Source of the DNA: Epiperipatus broadwayi
Taxonomy: Eukaryota; Onychophora; Udeonychophora; Euonychophora; Peripatidae
Length of the DNA: 64,000 nucleotides
Assembly (NCBI GenBank): GCA_028023455.1
Contig: JAQFVV010012405.1
Span: 5,417,334-5,481,333, forward strand
Direction of reading: 5' to 3'
In this document: piece by piece, positions 46,846 to 58,050 of the stretch
Position numbering within the stretch: position 1 is the stretch's first letter
Layout: every line of letters starts with the position of its first letter
Notes under the pieces: model-generated
What the model saw: the letters and a program-made list of their open reading frames with translations, nothing else
Database searches by the model: none
What the model was told of the DNA's origin: nothing
Made by a program: the position numbers and the translations under genes

Positions 46846-47684
46846 TAAGATGAAGATCAAATTATATATTTGCAGTTTATTAAAGTGAAAGGTTGAAAAC
46901 TTCTTGCATGCATTTTTAGAACGCTTCTATGATAGCCAATCAGATGTAGTGATAACTATATAGGAAGATCTTAAGTTGCAACACAAGACAGAGATTTTAT
47001 AAGAAAAAGGTGGTTCCATCCTTCTCTTTATTTAAATTTATACATATATAAGCCAATCTGAAGCATTTTGACTTAAGAGCATGAAGCTTTAATCAGTTTT
47101 TAAATTTCTAATAATGAATGTTAAAAACAATATGAACTACATTTACTACCCATCTTCTTTATTTTACAACTCTCTATGTAATGACTAGACTAAGAGTCAC
47201 ATTGTAAAGTAGCTTCATTTATAATCTGGATGTAACAAATAGATCTCTAGATTACCACTTCCCTTTACCAAAAAACTACATGTATGAAGTATTTATTTTA
47301 TGTTATAATATCCTAATTCCATACATTAATGTATTAATATATTCCCCAATATACTAATACAAATACATTCAGAACATAATCTATAAATTTAAGTATGCAA
47401 TGAAAATGAAGCAATACTTAAAATAAGAATGATATGGATAATAATGTATAAAAACAAATAACTTATTAAAACAGTTTGATTACTAAAAAAAATATTCATG
47501 GTTGTAATAAAAATAAATCCCTAAATTGATGTGTCAGAAATATATTGGCATGCTCTTCTCAAATAAATAGAGGGAAAACTAATTTATAAGATCACCAATA
47601 TCTACCCTTCATTAACCAAATTTAACCCACTGTAGATTACTAACATATTTAATTCTGTGTGTGTATATATATAAATGAAGTTGT
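46846..47684. other. AT-rich non-coding stretch
   Basis: Nothing recognised. Confidence 0.5.
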
Positions 47685-47925
47685 GCTGGATATATTGCTT
47701 GAAGAGAGGTAATAGATACACAATTGAAATCTTAAATTGGATTCCAAGAGATTGTAAAAGACCCAGAAAGAGATCAAATGTGAGATGAATGGATGAAATA
47801 AGAAAGTGTGCAGGAGTCATGTGGAGAAGAGAGGCTAGAGATCAAAAAAGATGGATTCAACTTGGAGAGATCTTCATCCTGCAGTGAATTGATAATGGTT
47901 GACAATGATGATGATGATATCCGAT
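47685..47925 (+). pseudogene. RTE-type LINE 3' fragment with GAT tail
   Basis: Frames give CAGYIA, YTIEILNWIPRDCKRPRKRS, MDEIRKCAGVMWRREARDQK and RWIQLGEIFILQ, followed by non-coding ATTGATAATGGTTGACAAT and GATGATGATGATAT. This is the end of the RTE polyprotein and its 3' tail. It is 5'-truncated, typical of LINE insertions. Confidence 0.85.
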
Positions 47926-49250
47926 AAATTAGTATATAATTAAATAAATAAATCTACTAATGAATAATAATAATAAAAATCTTACAAATATAATAAATGA
48001 ATTAGACTTAAATATATATCAACACCACCAAAAACAATTATTGCGGATTTAATGATTCATAAATTTATTGACCAGCCAAAGGCCTTTCTTTTATTATTGT
48101 AGTCTTTTTATATTTATTTTCTTCATTTTTTTACTTTTGTTTAATTTTCAAATTTGTATATCCCTTGCATTATAATACTTCTTTATTTCAACAAGCTAGG
48201 GCAACTTACGAACAACAGGAAAAAACATCTATTTGGACATTAGGATAGGCAAGATTTGAATCATGTTCTCTCCAGACTATTAGGTATTATTAATTTCAAA
48301 GCATGACATAGCACATTATGTTGAAAGGTTATACTTTAAGAAGCCTGGATAATGCACTACTGACTTCACTTAGTCACATCTTGTTAAAAATCATTTTCAC
48401 AGAAAAGTTTTTCATCATGGCTAGAATCAAACTAGCACTACAAAATACTTTCTAGCTATATAATTATTTATAAAGATATTTATTATTGAGCCTTAATGAT
48501 TTGCTGTAATTGTAAGCCAGTTCTCTGTTTTCTCATTTGCATTCTCTAGCACTATGGTATAATGAATTATCTTTGAACCCATTGAAGAATAGGAATTAAT
48601 GGAAGAAGCTCTGAAAGAAGATGACTCTATCTCTCCAAATGAAAGAATCTGCATGAATTATCTTAATATTTTATACATAGTTCTCTTGAATATGACTCAA
48701 AAATATGTTTTCTTAGGCCATAAGCCCATACTTTTATTTATCAAAAATTGTTTTCTTACAAGGTTTTTCCTTCTCTTAATTAAATTTAACTCTTAAGTTT
48801 TTTTTAAAACTAAATTATGTTTATCTTTAATGACTAAATTTTTTAATTATATTTTTCTATTTCTTTTTTTAAACTTTTCATATCTATCGATAAGTTCTTT
48901 AATTCCATATCGTTATCATTAATTTTCATAAAAATAGATTTAACTTTTTTTTTTATCAAAAATATTTTATTCATATAACATCCACTTAAATTATAGAAAT
49001 AAAAATGTAAATAATACAAGATTTTTTAGAATTTTATTAAGAGTTATTTAATATTCTACACATTGTTCCCCCCTTTGTCCCCACCCCAAAACAACTACAT
49101 ATTTATTAATTTTACAGAATTTTTATATTTACTTTGATTTTATTTATTTTTAATCATTATATTTGACTCGATATTTACTAAATGGTGTAGTCATATGTAA
49201 TCATAATCAGAAAGGTAACTTTTGCTCTGAATTTAAGTTCTCAAGTATTT
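47926..49250. other. AT-rich non-coding stretch
   Basis: No gene is recognised. A 65-codon frame at 48599 (MEEALKEDDSISPNERI...) starts protein-like but becomes hydrophobic low-complexity and has no flanking support. Confidence 0.45.
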
Positions 49251-51775
49251 CATCATCATCATCATCAACCATTATTAATCCACTGCAGGATGAAGAATCC
49301 TCCATGTTCAATACATCTTCTCCGATCACATCATCCTTCACACTTTCTTATTTTATCCATCCATCTCACATGTGTTTCTCTCTGGATCTTTTACAATCTC
49401 TTCAAATCAGTTTAAGATTACAATTGTCCATCTATTATCATCTCCTCTAGCAATATGTTGAGGCCCACTCCATTTCATTCTTTTAATGATGTCAGTAACA
49501 CCTGTTTGTTCTCTTATCCCTTCTTGTTACTCCTAACATGCATCTCTCCATACTTCTTTGAGTAGTTCTATTAAGTGTACATGTCTCAGATCTATAAGTA
49601 AGAACTGGTAAAATGCATTTATTATAACCCTTCCTTTTTAAACACATAGGCATTTTTTTTTTTAATAGTAAGCACTCCAACCAAGTTTAATTCTATGATT
49701 AATTTCATTCATTATGTTTTCATCTGAAGTAATAATCTGACCAAGGTATTTGTAGTTGTTAATCTCTTCTAATTCATTATAATCAATCTTTATTTTCATC
49801 TTTTATGAAAATCCATTGAACATTACTTTAGACTTTTTAACATTTACCTTTAGTTCTACTTTCTTACTTTCATCTGATAACTGTTGCAACATTTTCAGAA
49901 GCTGTGAAACATTATGTGCAAAAACAACTTCATCATCTTCAAAATCTAAATGTCTCAAATAATTTCCATTTACTTTTACTATTTTAGCTTTCCATTTTAA
50001 TCCACAAAATACTTCTTGTAGCACTGTTATAATTTTTTTTTGGAGATATGGAGTCACCCTGTCTTAAACCTTCTCAATGTTAACCTTCCTAATATCATTA
50101 TGTAATTGAATTGTTGCTGTTGCATTTTTGTAAATATTCTTCAGAATATGACAATATCCTGGATCTATATCTTAATGATCCAATTCTTTAATCACTGAAG
50201 AAATGCTTATAGAATCAAATGCCTTTTCATAATATACAAATCCAAAGTGTAATTGCAACTCATATTCATTGGTTCTTTCTATAACTTCTCTCAATACTTG
50301 AATATGATCTACTATACTAAAACCACTTTTAAATTCAGCTTGTTCTTCTGGATGAAATCCAATGTTCTCTGCAGACAAATTGTAATTATCTTGGTAAAAA
50401 TTTTGAATAACACTGATAAAAGACTCATAGGTCTGTAATTTCTAATATCTTCTTTATCACTTTTTTTAAATATTAATATTAATACTGCATTCTTCCAATC
50501 ATCTGGCACATTTTTATCATTTAGACATTTGAATATATAATTTTGCCAAATTTTTTCCTATTTCTTCACTTGCTTCTTTTAATATATTAATTATAATTCC
50601 ATCATTACCTGGAACTTTTCTCTTCTTCATAAATTTAATTGTGTTTCACTTCTTCATTTAAAATTCTGAGCAATTAGAAAGATATAATAGAGTAGGAGGT
50701 ACTTATTCTTTATTACTATATAATTCTTGATAGAAATCTTCTACTCATTTCATGATATCATGTTTCCTTTTAGTAATAGTTCTATCTTTTTTTCTTATTG
50801 CAGATAAAGTTTCCTACCAATACCAAAATGTTGTTTTACATTCTTGAGACTTTTATTCTCTTTTACAGCTTTGCTTGCTAGTTCATAACTATACTTTCTT
50901 ATATCATTATCAACTCTTTTTTGCTCCATTTTATAAAATTCAAGATATTCACTTCTTTTTAATGCCTCATTTTTACATATCTTCATATTTCTTCTTTTCT
51001 TCATAAATTCTCTAATCTCAATAGAAATTTTATTGGTCAATTGCTGCTTTTTTCCAGCTATTTTTGCTGCAGTTTTTAAAAGTGTATCAGTTATTTTTCT
51101 ATTACTTTCATTCATATCTGAACCAAGTTCAAAATTTGCTAATATTTGAAAATGATTTGTAAATTCTACTTTAAATTCATTAGAATGTTTCTGAAGATTA
51201 GGAATATCAACTGTAAATATTGTTTTTCTTAATAATTTTTGTCTCTTTAGTTTTGCATTAATACATATCTTATATCTTACTAATCAATTATCACTGCCTA
51301 TGTTGAATTTATTAAGGACATTACAATCTTGAAATATGTATTTTCTGTTAGTCAAAATATAATCTAATTCTGCTGAACTTTCATTTGGATGCTTCCATAT
51401 CCATTTCCTTTCAACATTTTTTCTCAAAACAAGAATTCATAATACAAAGTTTTTCTATTTCTGCAAACTTCTCAAATCTATGACCTCTCTCATTCCTATT
51501 ACCATAATGAAATTTACCTGCAGCACTTTTATCTTTTATTTGTCTACCAATTCTAGCATTAAAGACTCCAATAACAATTTTAAAATGTTGTTTACTCTGA
51601 GAAAAAGTCTTTGTACATCCATATAAAAATCTTCTACTACTTCATCACTATGAGAAATTGTTGGGGCATAAATATGAATTATCTGCATTTGGTATCTGCT
51701 ATTAAGTTGAATAACTAATCTTGCCATTCTATCCGATAAACCATTAATTTCCTCAATGTTGTTTTCAAGTATTTA
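49251..51775 (-). pseudogene. RTE-type LINE, near-complete but decayed
   Basis: Runs 5'-3' on the minus strand. The endonuclease remnant (51727-51536) reads MARLVIQLNSRYQMQIIHIY, APTISHSDE. A linker holds ITDTLLKTAAKIAGKK. RT motifs follow: MPDDWKNAVLILIFKKSDKE, DIRNYRPMSLLSVLFKIFTK; then EQAEFKSGFSIVDHIQVLRE, VYYEKAFDSI; then HLDFEDDEVVFAH, with FEDD at the catalytic box. The C terminus gives CILPVLTYRSETCTLNRTTQ, SMERCMLGVTRRDKR. The 3' tail is a CAT/ATG repeat at 49266-49251. Frameshifts split it into at least six open pieces. APE-type endonuclease plus RT without a long 3' UTR, and a short microsatellite tail, are RTE-clade hallmarks. Confidence 0.9.
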
Positions 51776-54315
51776 CATGGTTATTTATTTCTTAACTAGT
51801 TTGTTTTACTTTAAGATCTATTGAACTTTTTGTGATTTTGAGTAAATTCATAATTCGATGAGTTCATATAATACAACATATAAGCATACAATTTAAAATA
51901 AAATATTATCAAGAAAAGTAGCTTGTCCTATATAGTTTAGCGGAGTAGAAGAATGACGAAAGCAGGAGCTAGGGATTCGTGAATCAAAACTTAACCTATT
52001 TTTTGTTGATACTCAAACGTCACGTGTATTCCACCACTTCCTTCCGAGTGATTAATTATTAGATTTTTAAAAATAAACCAGTTAGAAAAATAGCAATATC
52101 AGCGGGAATAAGGATATCGTGTGTGCGCGTGTATTATATCCAAAAAGCAATTTCCACTATCGAAATAATCAGAGTGTAGTTTAAATGTCAATGTTACAAT
52201 AATTTTAAACACAACTAGAGTTGGTCGTAAGTTAACTTTTGCTTTTAACCCTATATTTTATGATTATTTATTTTTTAAAATAAAACACTATGGCCTTAAT
52301 ATAAATTTAAAAGTTGCAACTTTTAGTATTACTTATCAGTGGTATGAGATAGTGTGGAGAGTGGTGGGTCGTGTGAAAGTCTGTGCTCATATACCCTATA
52401 CAGACACAGCTATAAAATAAGCTTGTGTGTTTCAGTTATTACTACAGTTGTAAATATTCATATTATTATCTTTAAAAAAAAAAACAACTACATCAAATCA
52501 ATATAATTATTATTAGGCGGCAGATGCTGCCGAAACTCAGCCAAAAGCAACAGCTGTACATATAAAAAAACAATTAGGTAAAAACAAATTAATTGTCTCA
52601 AATGATTTTTCCATTTCTTTAAAATAAACTATTGTTAATATTGAAAGAAGAGCGTAATCTTAACTAATATATTTTTAATAACTCATCGAATTGTTTATTT
52701 AGGACAAATTTATAAGTCAACACAATTTGTAAAATTCCATTAGTAAGTTATCGATAGTTGGTTGTAGGATGTCTACCAGAAGAGGGTTGTTCTGAAGATT
52801 CCATTATCTCTTAATCGATAAAGTCAATATTTCTATTCCAGATATTGAAGAAAAAAAATAAAAGATTTTTTTTTTATCTTATACTAAATTACTGCGTGCG
52901 CGCATATGTATACTAAATGATTTAAATGCATGTGTGCATATCTGTTGTGTTTTTAATGTATGCATGCGCGTGTTTTTGTCTTTATATTTAAAAAATTGTT
53001 TTCTTTATTTGTAATTTTTTTGCAGCTAAACAAAAATCTCTCAACCACATTACGTATTAAATATGATTAAAAGATGTATTTGAAAATAGCTTACAATCTC
53101 AGATTATTTAATTTTCAGCTCGTCTTTATAAATACCTAATAATAATCAATAACTTAAACGTCCAGTAGGAGTGTGTGTATATAAAAAGTATACTGTTTAT
53201 TAAATAGGAATTTGCGTTTTAAAATTATATTTAAAAAATATATACTGTGTTAATAAAAAGGTAAGGCATATACTTTAAATATTATATACATAAGCATTTG
53301 GGTAACAGCTTACGTTAAACTTTTTTAACTCCGCATTAAATATTAAAGATTGTTGATCCTACGTAAGATTTGGTCTTAGTTATTGGACTGGACATAAAAT
53401 TGTTCAGTGGAAAAATCCAATCCCAAGTGAAGCTGTTTCTGTCATTTTTCAATCGATTGACTTTTAAAAAAATATTTACAGATGACATTTAATAAAACGT
53501 GTTAAATTTTTAATCTCATTTTATGTGTGTGTGCGCACGCACACGCATACATGTATATTGGTTCTTCTTGAAATATTGACAAACCAATAGACGTTTTCAA
53601 AATCTCTCAGGATTTTTAATTTTGCTTAGTTGAATTTCTATATTAATAAACTCACATATATATATATTTGGATTAAATCATGATATTGGAAGAAGTTTAG
53701 TTAAATTTAATATGGCACTGCGAGAACTTATCGCCTTCTAAAATATATATGGTTTCTTTTTCCATTGTGAAAAATCAGGGCTGCAAGTTAAGAACGTAAT
53801 TAGTTTATATATATACATAATAAACCATCAAACAATGGTAGAATGGAAAGGCTGGATATTCACTATTAAGCAAAAAATTTTGCTAACTAAACATAATATT
53901 TAAAAAACAACATAATACTATTAAAGTCAAGCAATTGCCAAGTATACAATATGTATATATATCTTTATGATGCGTTATATTAAAATACATCTTCAAATGA
54001 TCATATTTATTGAGTATTATTAAAATGTTTTAGTAAAACCAATGGGATTGAAGTAACAGTTCTGCAAACAAAGAATAAATTATTCCTCTTCTGTGAATTT
54101 ATTTTTGTTTCAAAAGGTATTTTATTGATAAAAATACTTAATATATTACAATAGAAATGATAAATAAAAGCTGTAAAGAACTTGACATATTTACAATTTG
54201 TTAGAATCGATGGCTTTCTGGCAAACTATCATTTATTTAATTTTCACATTTTGCACTTTTTTTATAATTTTAGTGGATTTTTAGTAAAATGTATCAAGTC
54301 TATTATCATTAAAAT
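51776..54315. other. Non-coding stretch with purine-pyrimidine alternation
   Basis: Contains GTGTGTGCGCGTGTAT (about 52118-52133), GCGTGCGCGCATATGTATAC (about 52894-52913), GCATGCGCGTGTTT (about 52964-52977) and TGTGTGTGCGCACGCACACG (about 53526-53545), which are prone to left-handed DNA. A family C fragment is listed separately. No gene is recognised. Confidence 0.5.
52339..52443 (+). repeat. Family C terminal fragment
   Basis: GGTATGAGATAGTGTGGAGA, GTGGTGGGTCGTGTGAAAGT, GTGCTCATATACCCTATA and AAGCTTGTGTGTTTCAGTTA match the distal part of the 464-bp family C unit, including sequence beyond the 3' boundary used at 14502 and 15670. No ribozyme-like core is retained. Confidence 0.75.
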
Positions 54316-54382
54316 GAGTCAACACTCGGACAGTCCCAATATCAATAACAATTAACAATCTCAATCTGTTGTCAAGGCAACC
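54316..54382. repeat. Dispersed repeat D, copy 2
   Basis: GAGTCAACACTCGGACAGTC, CCAATATCAATAACAATTAA and CTGTTGTCAAGGCAACC match the copy at 9037-9105. Unknown family. Confidence 0.65.
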
Positions 54383-54760
54383 TCTTTTTAACAATATGCA
54401 CATATATATATTTACAGAACAAATAAGTTCCAATGCATTATTAAGATAATTCATAAGTAAGATTTCCAAAGAATCGTTTTAGGGATTCTTTGTTCTTAGC
54501 ATTACAGTATTTAATAAGTAGTAAAATTATTTATATGCATTAAAATCATTAGAATTTCAACTAAATTAATATTTGAAATTGTAAACTAGTTAATAAGATT
54601 CAACCTTTTGGACTATCAAGCTTGATTTATTAAAATATAACAAACTCGAAAGTCAGATAAATGTGATCATAGTTGGTATACTATAATACACCATATACTC
54701 CTTAAATTACACTCTACAATGCAGTTTAACATATGATTTATTTTATTTCCTTCCTTACAG

Positions 54761-54787
54761 TTTCAACTGTCCAGCAGTCATCATCAG
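54761..54787 (-). other. Hammerhead-like core, left arm of 54.7-kb foldback
   Basis: Minus strand CTGATGA (54787-54781), TGACTGCTGGACAGTT with GACT/AGTT able to pair, then GAAAC (from 54764). Mirrored on the other arm. Confidence 0.4.
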
Positions 54788-54804
54788 AGCTTTTATGATG
54801 AGCT

Positions 54805-54832
54805 CTGATGATGACTACTGGACAGTTGAAAC
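54805..54832 (+). other. Hammerhead-like core, right arm of 54.7-kb foldback
   Basis: CTGATGA (54805-54811), TGACTACTGGACAGTT, GAAA (54828-54831). Stem II is GACT/AGTT (54813-54816 with 54824-54827) with one G-U pair. There is an extra nucleotide before stem II, and no stem I can be assigned because the upstream bases pair with the left arm. Confidence 0.4.
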
Positions 54833-55303
54833 TGTAAGGAAGGAAATAAAATAAATCATATGTTAAACTGAATTGTAGAGTGTAATTTAAGGAGTATATG
54901 GTATATTATAGTATATATAATTAAGCAATGCAAATAAGAAGTGGAATGAATTTTATCATAGTTGGTCTGAAAAAATAGATCGACATTAATAAAATTGATT
55001 TAAAATGATTCTTTAAAACCCCTTATTTGTGAATTATCTTAGTAATGTATTTGGGTTTGTTTGTTCCATGACTAGGTTTATATTCTTACTATTACATATT
55101 TGATGGGCCATAAAATTATTTATGTGCTTATTAAAATCATTAGTATATATATATACCCACATATAGATGTGCGTGTAAGTAATGAGGTGATGAATTTCAT
55201 TGATAATGATGAGTCTTAAATTGATGTTGTTGATCAAATTGAGTTATATATTAAATTTAAAAATATGCATTTTTGTGTTTTTATTTTAAAAATATTTATG
55301 AGG

Positions 55304-55610
55304 ACTTATATATTAGCCCTGCTGCTCATGCTTTTGTCTGTTGGAATGCTATACTTTTCTCCAGTGGGGGGGGAGGGATGTTCACGATGGAAGAATGCCA
55401 TATTAAAAAGTCACAACTAACTGTTTTTATTTAGTATCATAATGTGTTTATTATTTATGTGTGCAATTTTATACTTTTCATATTGTTAAAAAGTTGACTT
55501 TTAATACAGCATTTTGCCATTGTACACACACCCCATCCCCCCCCCCCCCACTGGAGAAAGATATAACATTCTACCATTGCAAATATGGGCAGCAGATCTA
55601 ATACATAAGT
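55304..55610. repeat. Foldback with opposed G-run and C-run
   Basis: ACTTATATATTAG, GCTGCTCATGC, GAATGCTATACTTTTCTCCA and GTGGGGGGGG on the left are mirrored by CCCCCCCCCCACTGGAGAAA, GATATAACATTCTACC, GGGCAGCAGATCTAATACAT on the right. An inner AATGCCATATTAAAAAGTCA / TGACTTTTAATACAGCATTT pair continues the stem. The paired homopolymers keep the stem intact although their lengths differ. Confidence 0.8.
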
Positions 55611-57186
55611 ACCAAGTTATGCTAATTTATTTAGATTTAATTTTAAAAATAAAATTAGAAAAATATTAAGATTACTATACACAAGTGATGATTGTTATTA
55701 CATAAATTGATTCCCAACATAAATAATTTTATTAATAACATTTTTATTATGTGAAATAGGCTTTTTGGATAAACACACTATTACTTTTCATAATTTGGTG
55801 ACCCAACATTTATATACATTAACATGTATGTATTATATAGTATGAAATAATTTGGTGATCAACATATAGTTTCTACAAAACTCACATTCTGATTCATGGA
55901 TGTGATTTTTAATATGTACACTATATCCATTGCTTTAAGAATATTGCTGTATCATTTATTGTACTCTATTACTGTATAAATGCATATTAAATTAAAACAA
56001 AAACTAAGCTATCCATCATTGGCTTTTATTATATGCAATATATTCTGAATGCTTCTGCAGTTTTATTAAAGGCAAATTCATTTCTTTTCTAGACTAACTG
56101 ACACCAGTGTATCACATACATCTTTCCAATTCAAAAAGCTATTATTACATCAAATTATTTTCTTAAAAATGCAGTCTAAAAACAAAACTATGACAAAACA
56201 ACACGACTCCTGCATTGCATTTAACATCTGAATTAGCAAAAGTAATCAACCATACATGATTACTCAATGAACACCAGATAACAATGCAGATAAGATTCCA
56301 GACTACTTGATAGTTTTTTCATGTTTGTCAATTAGAAATTGAGATGCATTAATATCCACTGATTAATTATGTCAACATAAATGATTCTAGAATAGAATTA
56401 TGTAGAATCAATTACTGATGTCAAATCAAATGTTAAATATAAAGTAGGAGAGTCGTGTAACATTCTATTTTGGACTTACTATCTTTTTGCCAAAGAATTG
56501 CAGATGCCTAAAGTAGAATTTAATTGATGTCACTAAGTATATAATTATTGATTTACTGTCATTCTAATATGAAAATTGGTTTGATTTTCAAGTCTTAGAA
56601 CATTTAAAATGATTTTCTTGAATATCATAATAAAAGAAACTGTGGCGACTGTGTGAATATTTGCAATGCAATGTTCCTCATTGCCAAAGCCAACTATCAG
56701 AAAATCTGGTGGCCTAGTTTTGTACTAAACCCTGGAGTTCATTGATTATGTATACTATGTTTTTAAAGTGGATTAATGTTTAAAATCTTTAACCTGAGTT
56801 AAAGATTATGTTCAATGTAGAATAGGAGAATCAGATAAGGCATTATTTTTTTATATTTTGCATAAACTTCTATTCTAAATATTTTTAAATAGGAATACAT
56901 TTTTATCCTCCTCATCTCCCCAAATAAAGTGAACCATAATTAAATATAAAAAATACAATTATAAATTTACATTTTGAATTAAACAAGTGTCAAATTAACT
57001 CAACCCACATCTTTAACACCATCCATTTTAGATAAATATAGTAATGTCTATTATAATCATTTACTAAATTAGAGATTGTCTCTACAGCAGATATACACTT
57101 TAAAACTCAATTAAAGATTAATATGTCTTATTTTTAAAAATTAAATACATGGAGTTATTCACATTTCCTTTTCCCACTTGTACTAT
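55611..57186. other. AT-rich non-coding stretch
   Basis: Nothing recognised. Short segments near 56645-56740 are slightly less AT-rich but show no open frame. Confidence 0.5.
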
Positions 57187-57395
57187 ATTTATAAAATATA
57201 TTATATAACCTCAATATTACTACATATTCTTTTAAATTCATATAAATAAAGATACAATAAAAGACAAGTGACCCCCAAGATGCATTTCGTGCTGAACCAG
57301 CACTCATTAATTGCACCTTGGGGGTCATTTGGCTTTTATTTATAAAAATTTAAAAGAATATGTAGTAATATTGAGGTTATTTAATATATTTATAA
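57187..57395 (-). mobile_element. Foldback with a hammerhead-like apex
   Basis: Outer arms AAATATATTATATAACCTCA, ATATTACTACATATTCTTTT and their complements flank a 16-bp inner stem TGACCCCCAAGATGCA / TGCACCTTGGGGGTCA and the apex core on the minus strand. CGTGCTGAACC and GACCCCCAA link it to the 10.5-kb element. No TSD was identified. The 107-codon plus-strand frame through here is incidental. Confidence 0.75.
57269..57327 (-). ncRNA. Hammerhead-like core lacking stem I
   Basis: On the minus strand: a 16-bp stem (57269-57284 with 57312-57327, one G-U), a single A, TTAATGA (CTGATGA with two transitions, 57310-57304), stem II GTGCT/AGCAC (five perfect pairs, 57303-57299 with 57293-57289), loop GGTTC, intact GAAA (57288-57285). 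The flanks of the two boxes pair directly with each other, so the segment that would contain stem I and the cleavage triplet is absent. Relative to the 33-kb copy it looks like a deletion derivative. Confidence 0.5.
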
Positions 57396-57497
57396 TTATA
57401 AATTTATATCTTCTATGCTTTCGTGTGTCTGGTAAAGTAAACTTGAAATTTGGCAGCAAAATGCTTTCGAATTATAAAATCTCTAAAAAGTTGTCAA

Positions 57498-57569
57498 GCG
57501 TTGGTGGTCGTGTGATTAGCATAGCTGCCTTCCAAGCAGCTGGCCCGGGTTCACTTCCCGGTCAACGCT
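57498..57569 (+). tRNA. tRNA-Gly(TCC)-like gene, probably a pseudogene
   Basis: Acceptor GCGTTGG pairs with TCAACGC (one G-U). The anticodon arm GCTGC-CTTCCAA-GCAGC is perfect, with TCC at the anticodon. The T stem CCGGG/CCCGG is perfect, but the T loop reads TTCACTT, so the conserved A58 is replaced by C. The D stem has one mismatch. Length 72 nt. No terminator-like T run follows directly; instead an A run begins about 12 nt downstream, which suggests a retroposed copy or SINE head. tRNAscan-type scoring would decide whether it passes as a gene. Confidence 0.65.
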
Positions 57570-57920
57570 TTGACATATGGGGAAAAAAAAAAATTCTAAA
57601 AATTACTTTGACATATCTGATTTTATTTCATTAAAAAAAAAAAGTGGTTTAAACATTACAATTGATTTCACACGACTCGCTGCAATTCACAGTCTAAAAA
57701 TAATTGACGTGTGTTATAGATAAATATTAATTTATATTAAGCAATAACCTTATATAAAGCTTAGAAATATAGCAAGGATAAATCAGTATCGAAATAAATC
57801 ACTGTGGAAATATGCCTCCCCAATAGATTTGCCGAATGGTGAAAGTTTGAGCTGCTTTCCATTTTTGTTGTATTCTCTAGATTTAAAAATATAAATAGAT
57901 AATAATTTATCGACTAATAT
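57570..57920. other. Non-coding stretch
   Basis: A-rich segment after the tRNA-like sequence, then AT-rich DNA with no recognised gene. Confidence 0.45.
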
Positions 57921-57921
57921 T

Positions 57922-57950
57922 GGCTGGTTAGCTAAGTTGGTTAGAGGCGA
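57922..57950 (+). repeat. tRNA-Ile-like 5' half
   Basis: GGCTGGTTAGCTAAGTTGGT then TAGAG resembles the acceptor plus D arm (A box) of tRNA-Ile. The 3' half is absent, so this is a tRNA-derived SINE relic or tRNA fragment. Confidence 0.4.
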
Positions 57951-57997
57951 TTATTAAAAGAAAAATTCTATGTTATTGAAAAAAATAAGTTTAGTCA

Positions 57998-58050
57998 CGC
58001 GTATTCAAACCCAGGTCATGGTCTGGCAGGCGAATGCTCTACATTGCCTC
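57998..58050 (-). repeat. tRNA-Gly(GCC)-like 3' half, SINE relic
   Basis: On the minus strand: AATGTAGAGCATTCGCCTGC, CAGACCATGACC, TGGGTTTGAATAC. The anticodon-arm GCCTGCCA and a B-box-like GGTTTGAAT are in the order and spacing of a tRNA. The T stem is not paired, so it is not a functional tRNA. Confidence 0.45.

Larger units (their letters stand above)
54666..54966. mobile_element. Foldback with hammerhead-like cores and 12-bp flanking repeat
   Basis: Near-perfect 115-bp arms (ACCATATACTCCTTAAATTA, CACTCTACAAT, AACATATGATTTATTTTATT, TCCTTCCTTACAGTTTCAAC) meet at about 54796. ATCATAGTTGGT occurs at 54666-54677 and 54955-54966; if it is the TSD, the element carries an extra 40 bp on the right. 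A CTGATGA...GAAA pair lies on each arm. Confidence 0.75.

Noticed and set aside
52516-52536. GGCAG-ATG-CTGCC hairpin followed by GAAAC, resembling stem II plus the GAAA box of a hammerhead
   Set aside because: No CTGATGA or close variant precedes it, so only half of the motif is present. It may be a relic but cannot be supported.
57311-57634. 107-codon plus-strand frame
   Set aside because: It runs from a foldback arm through the tRNA-like sequence and an A run, so it is a chance frame.
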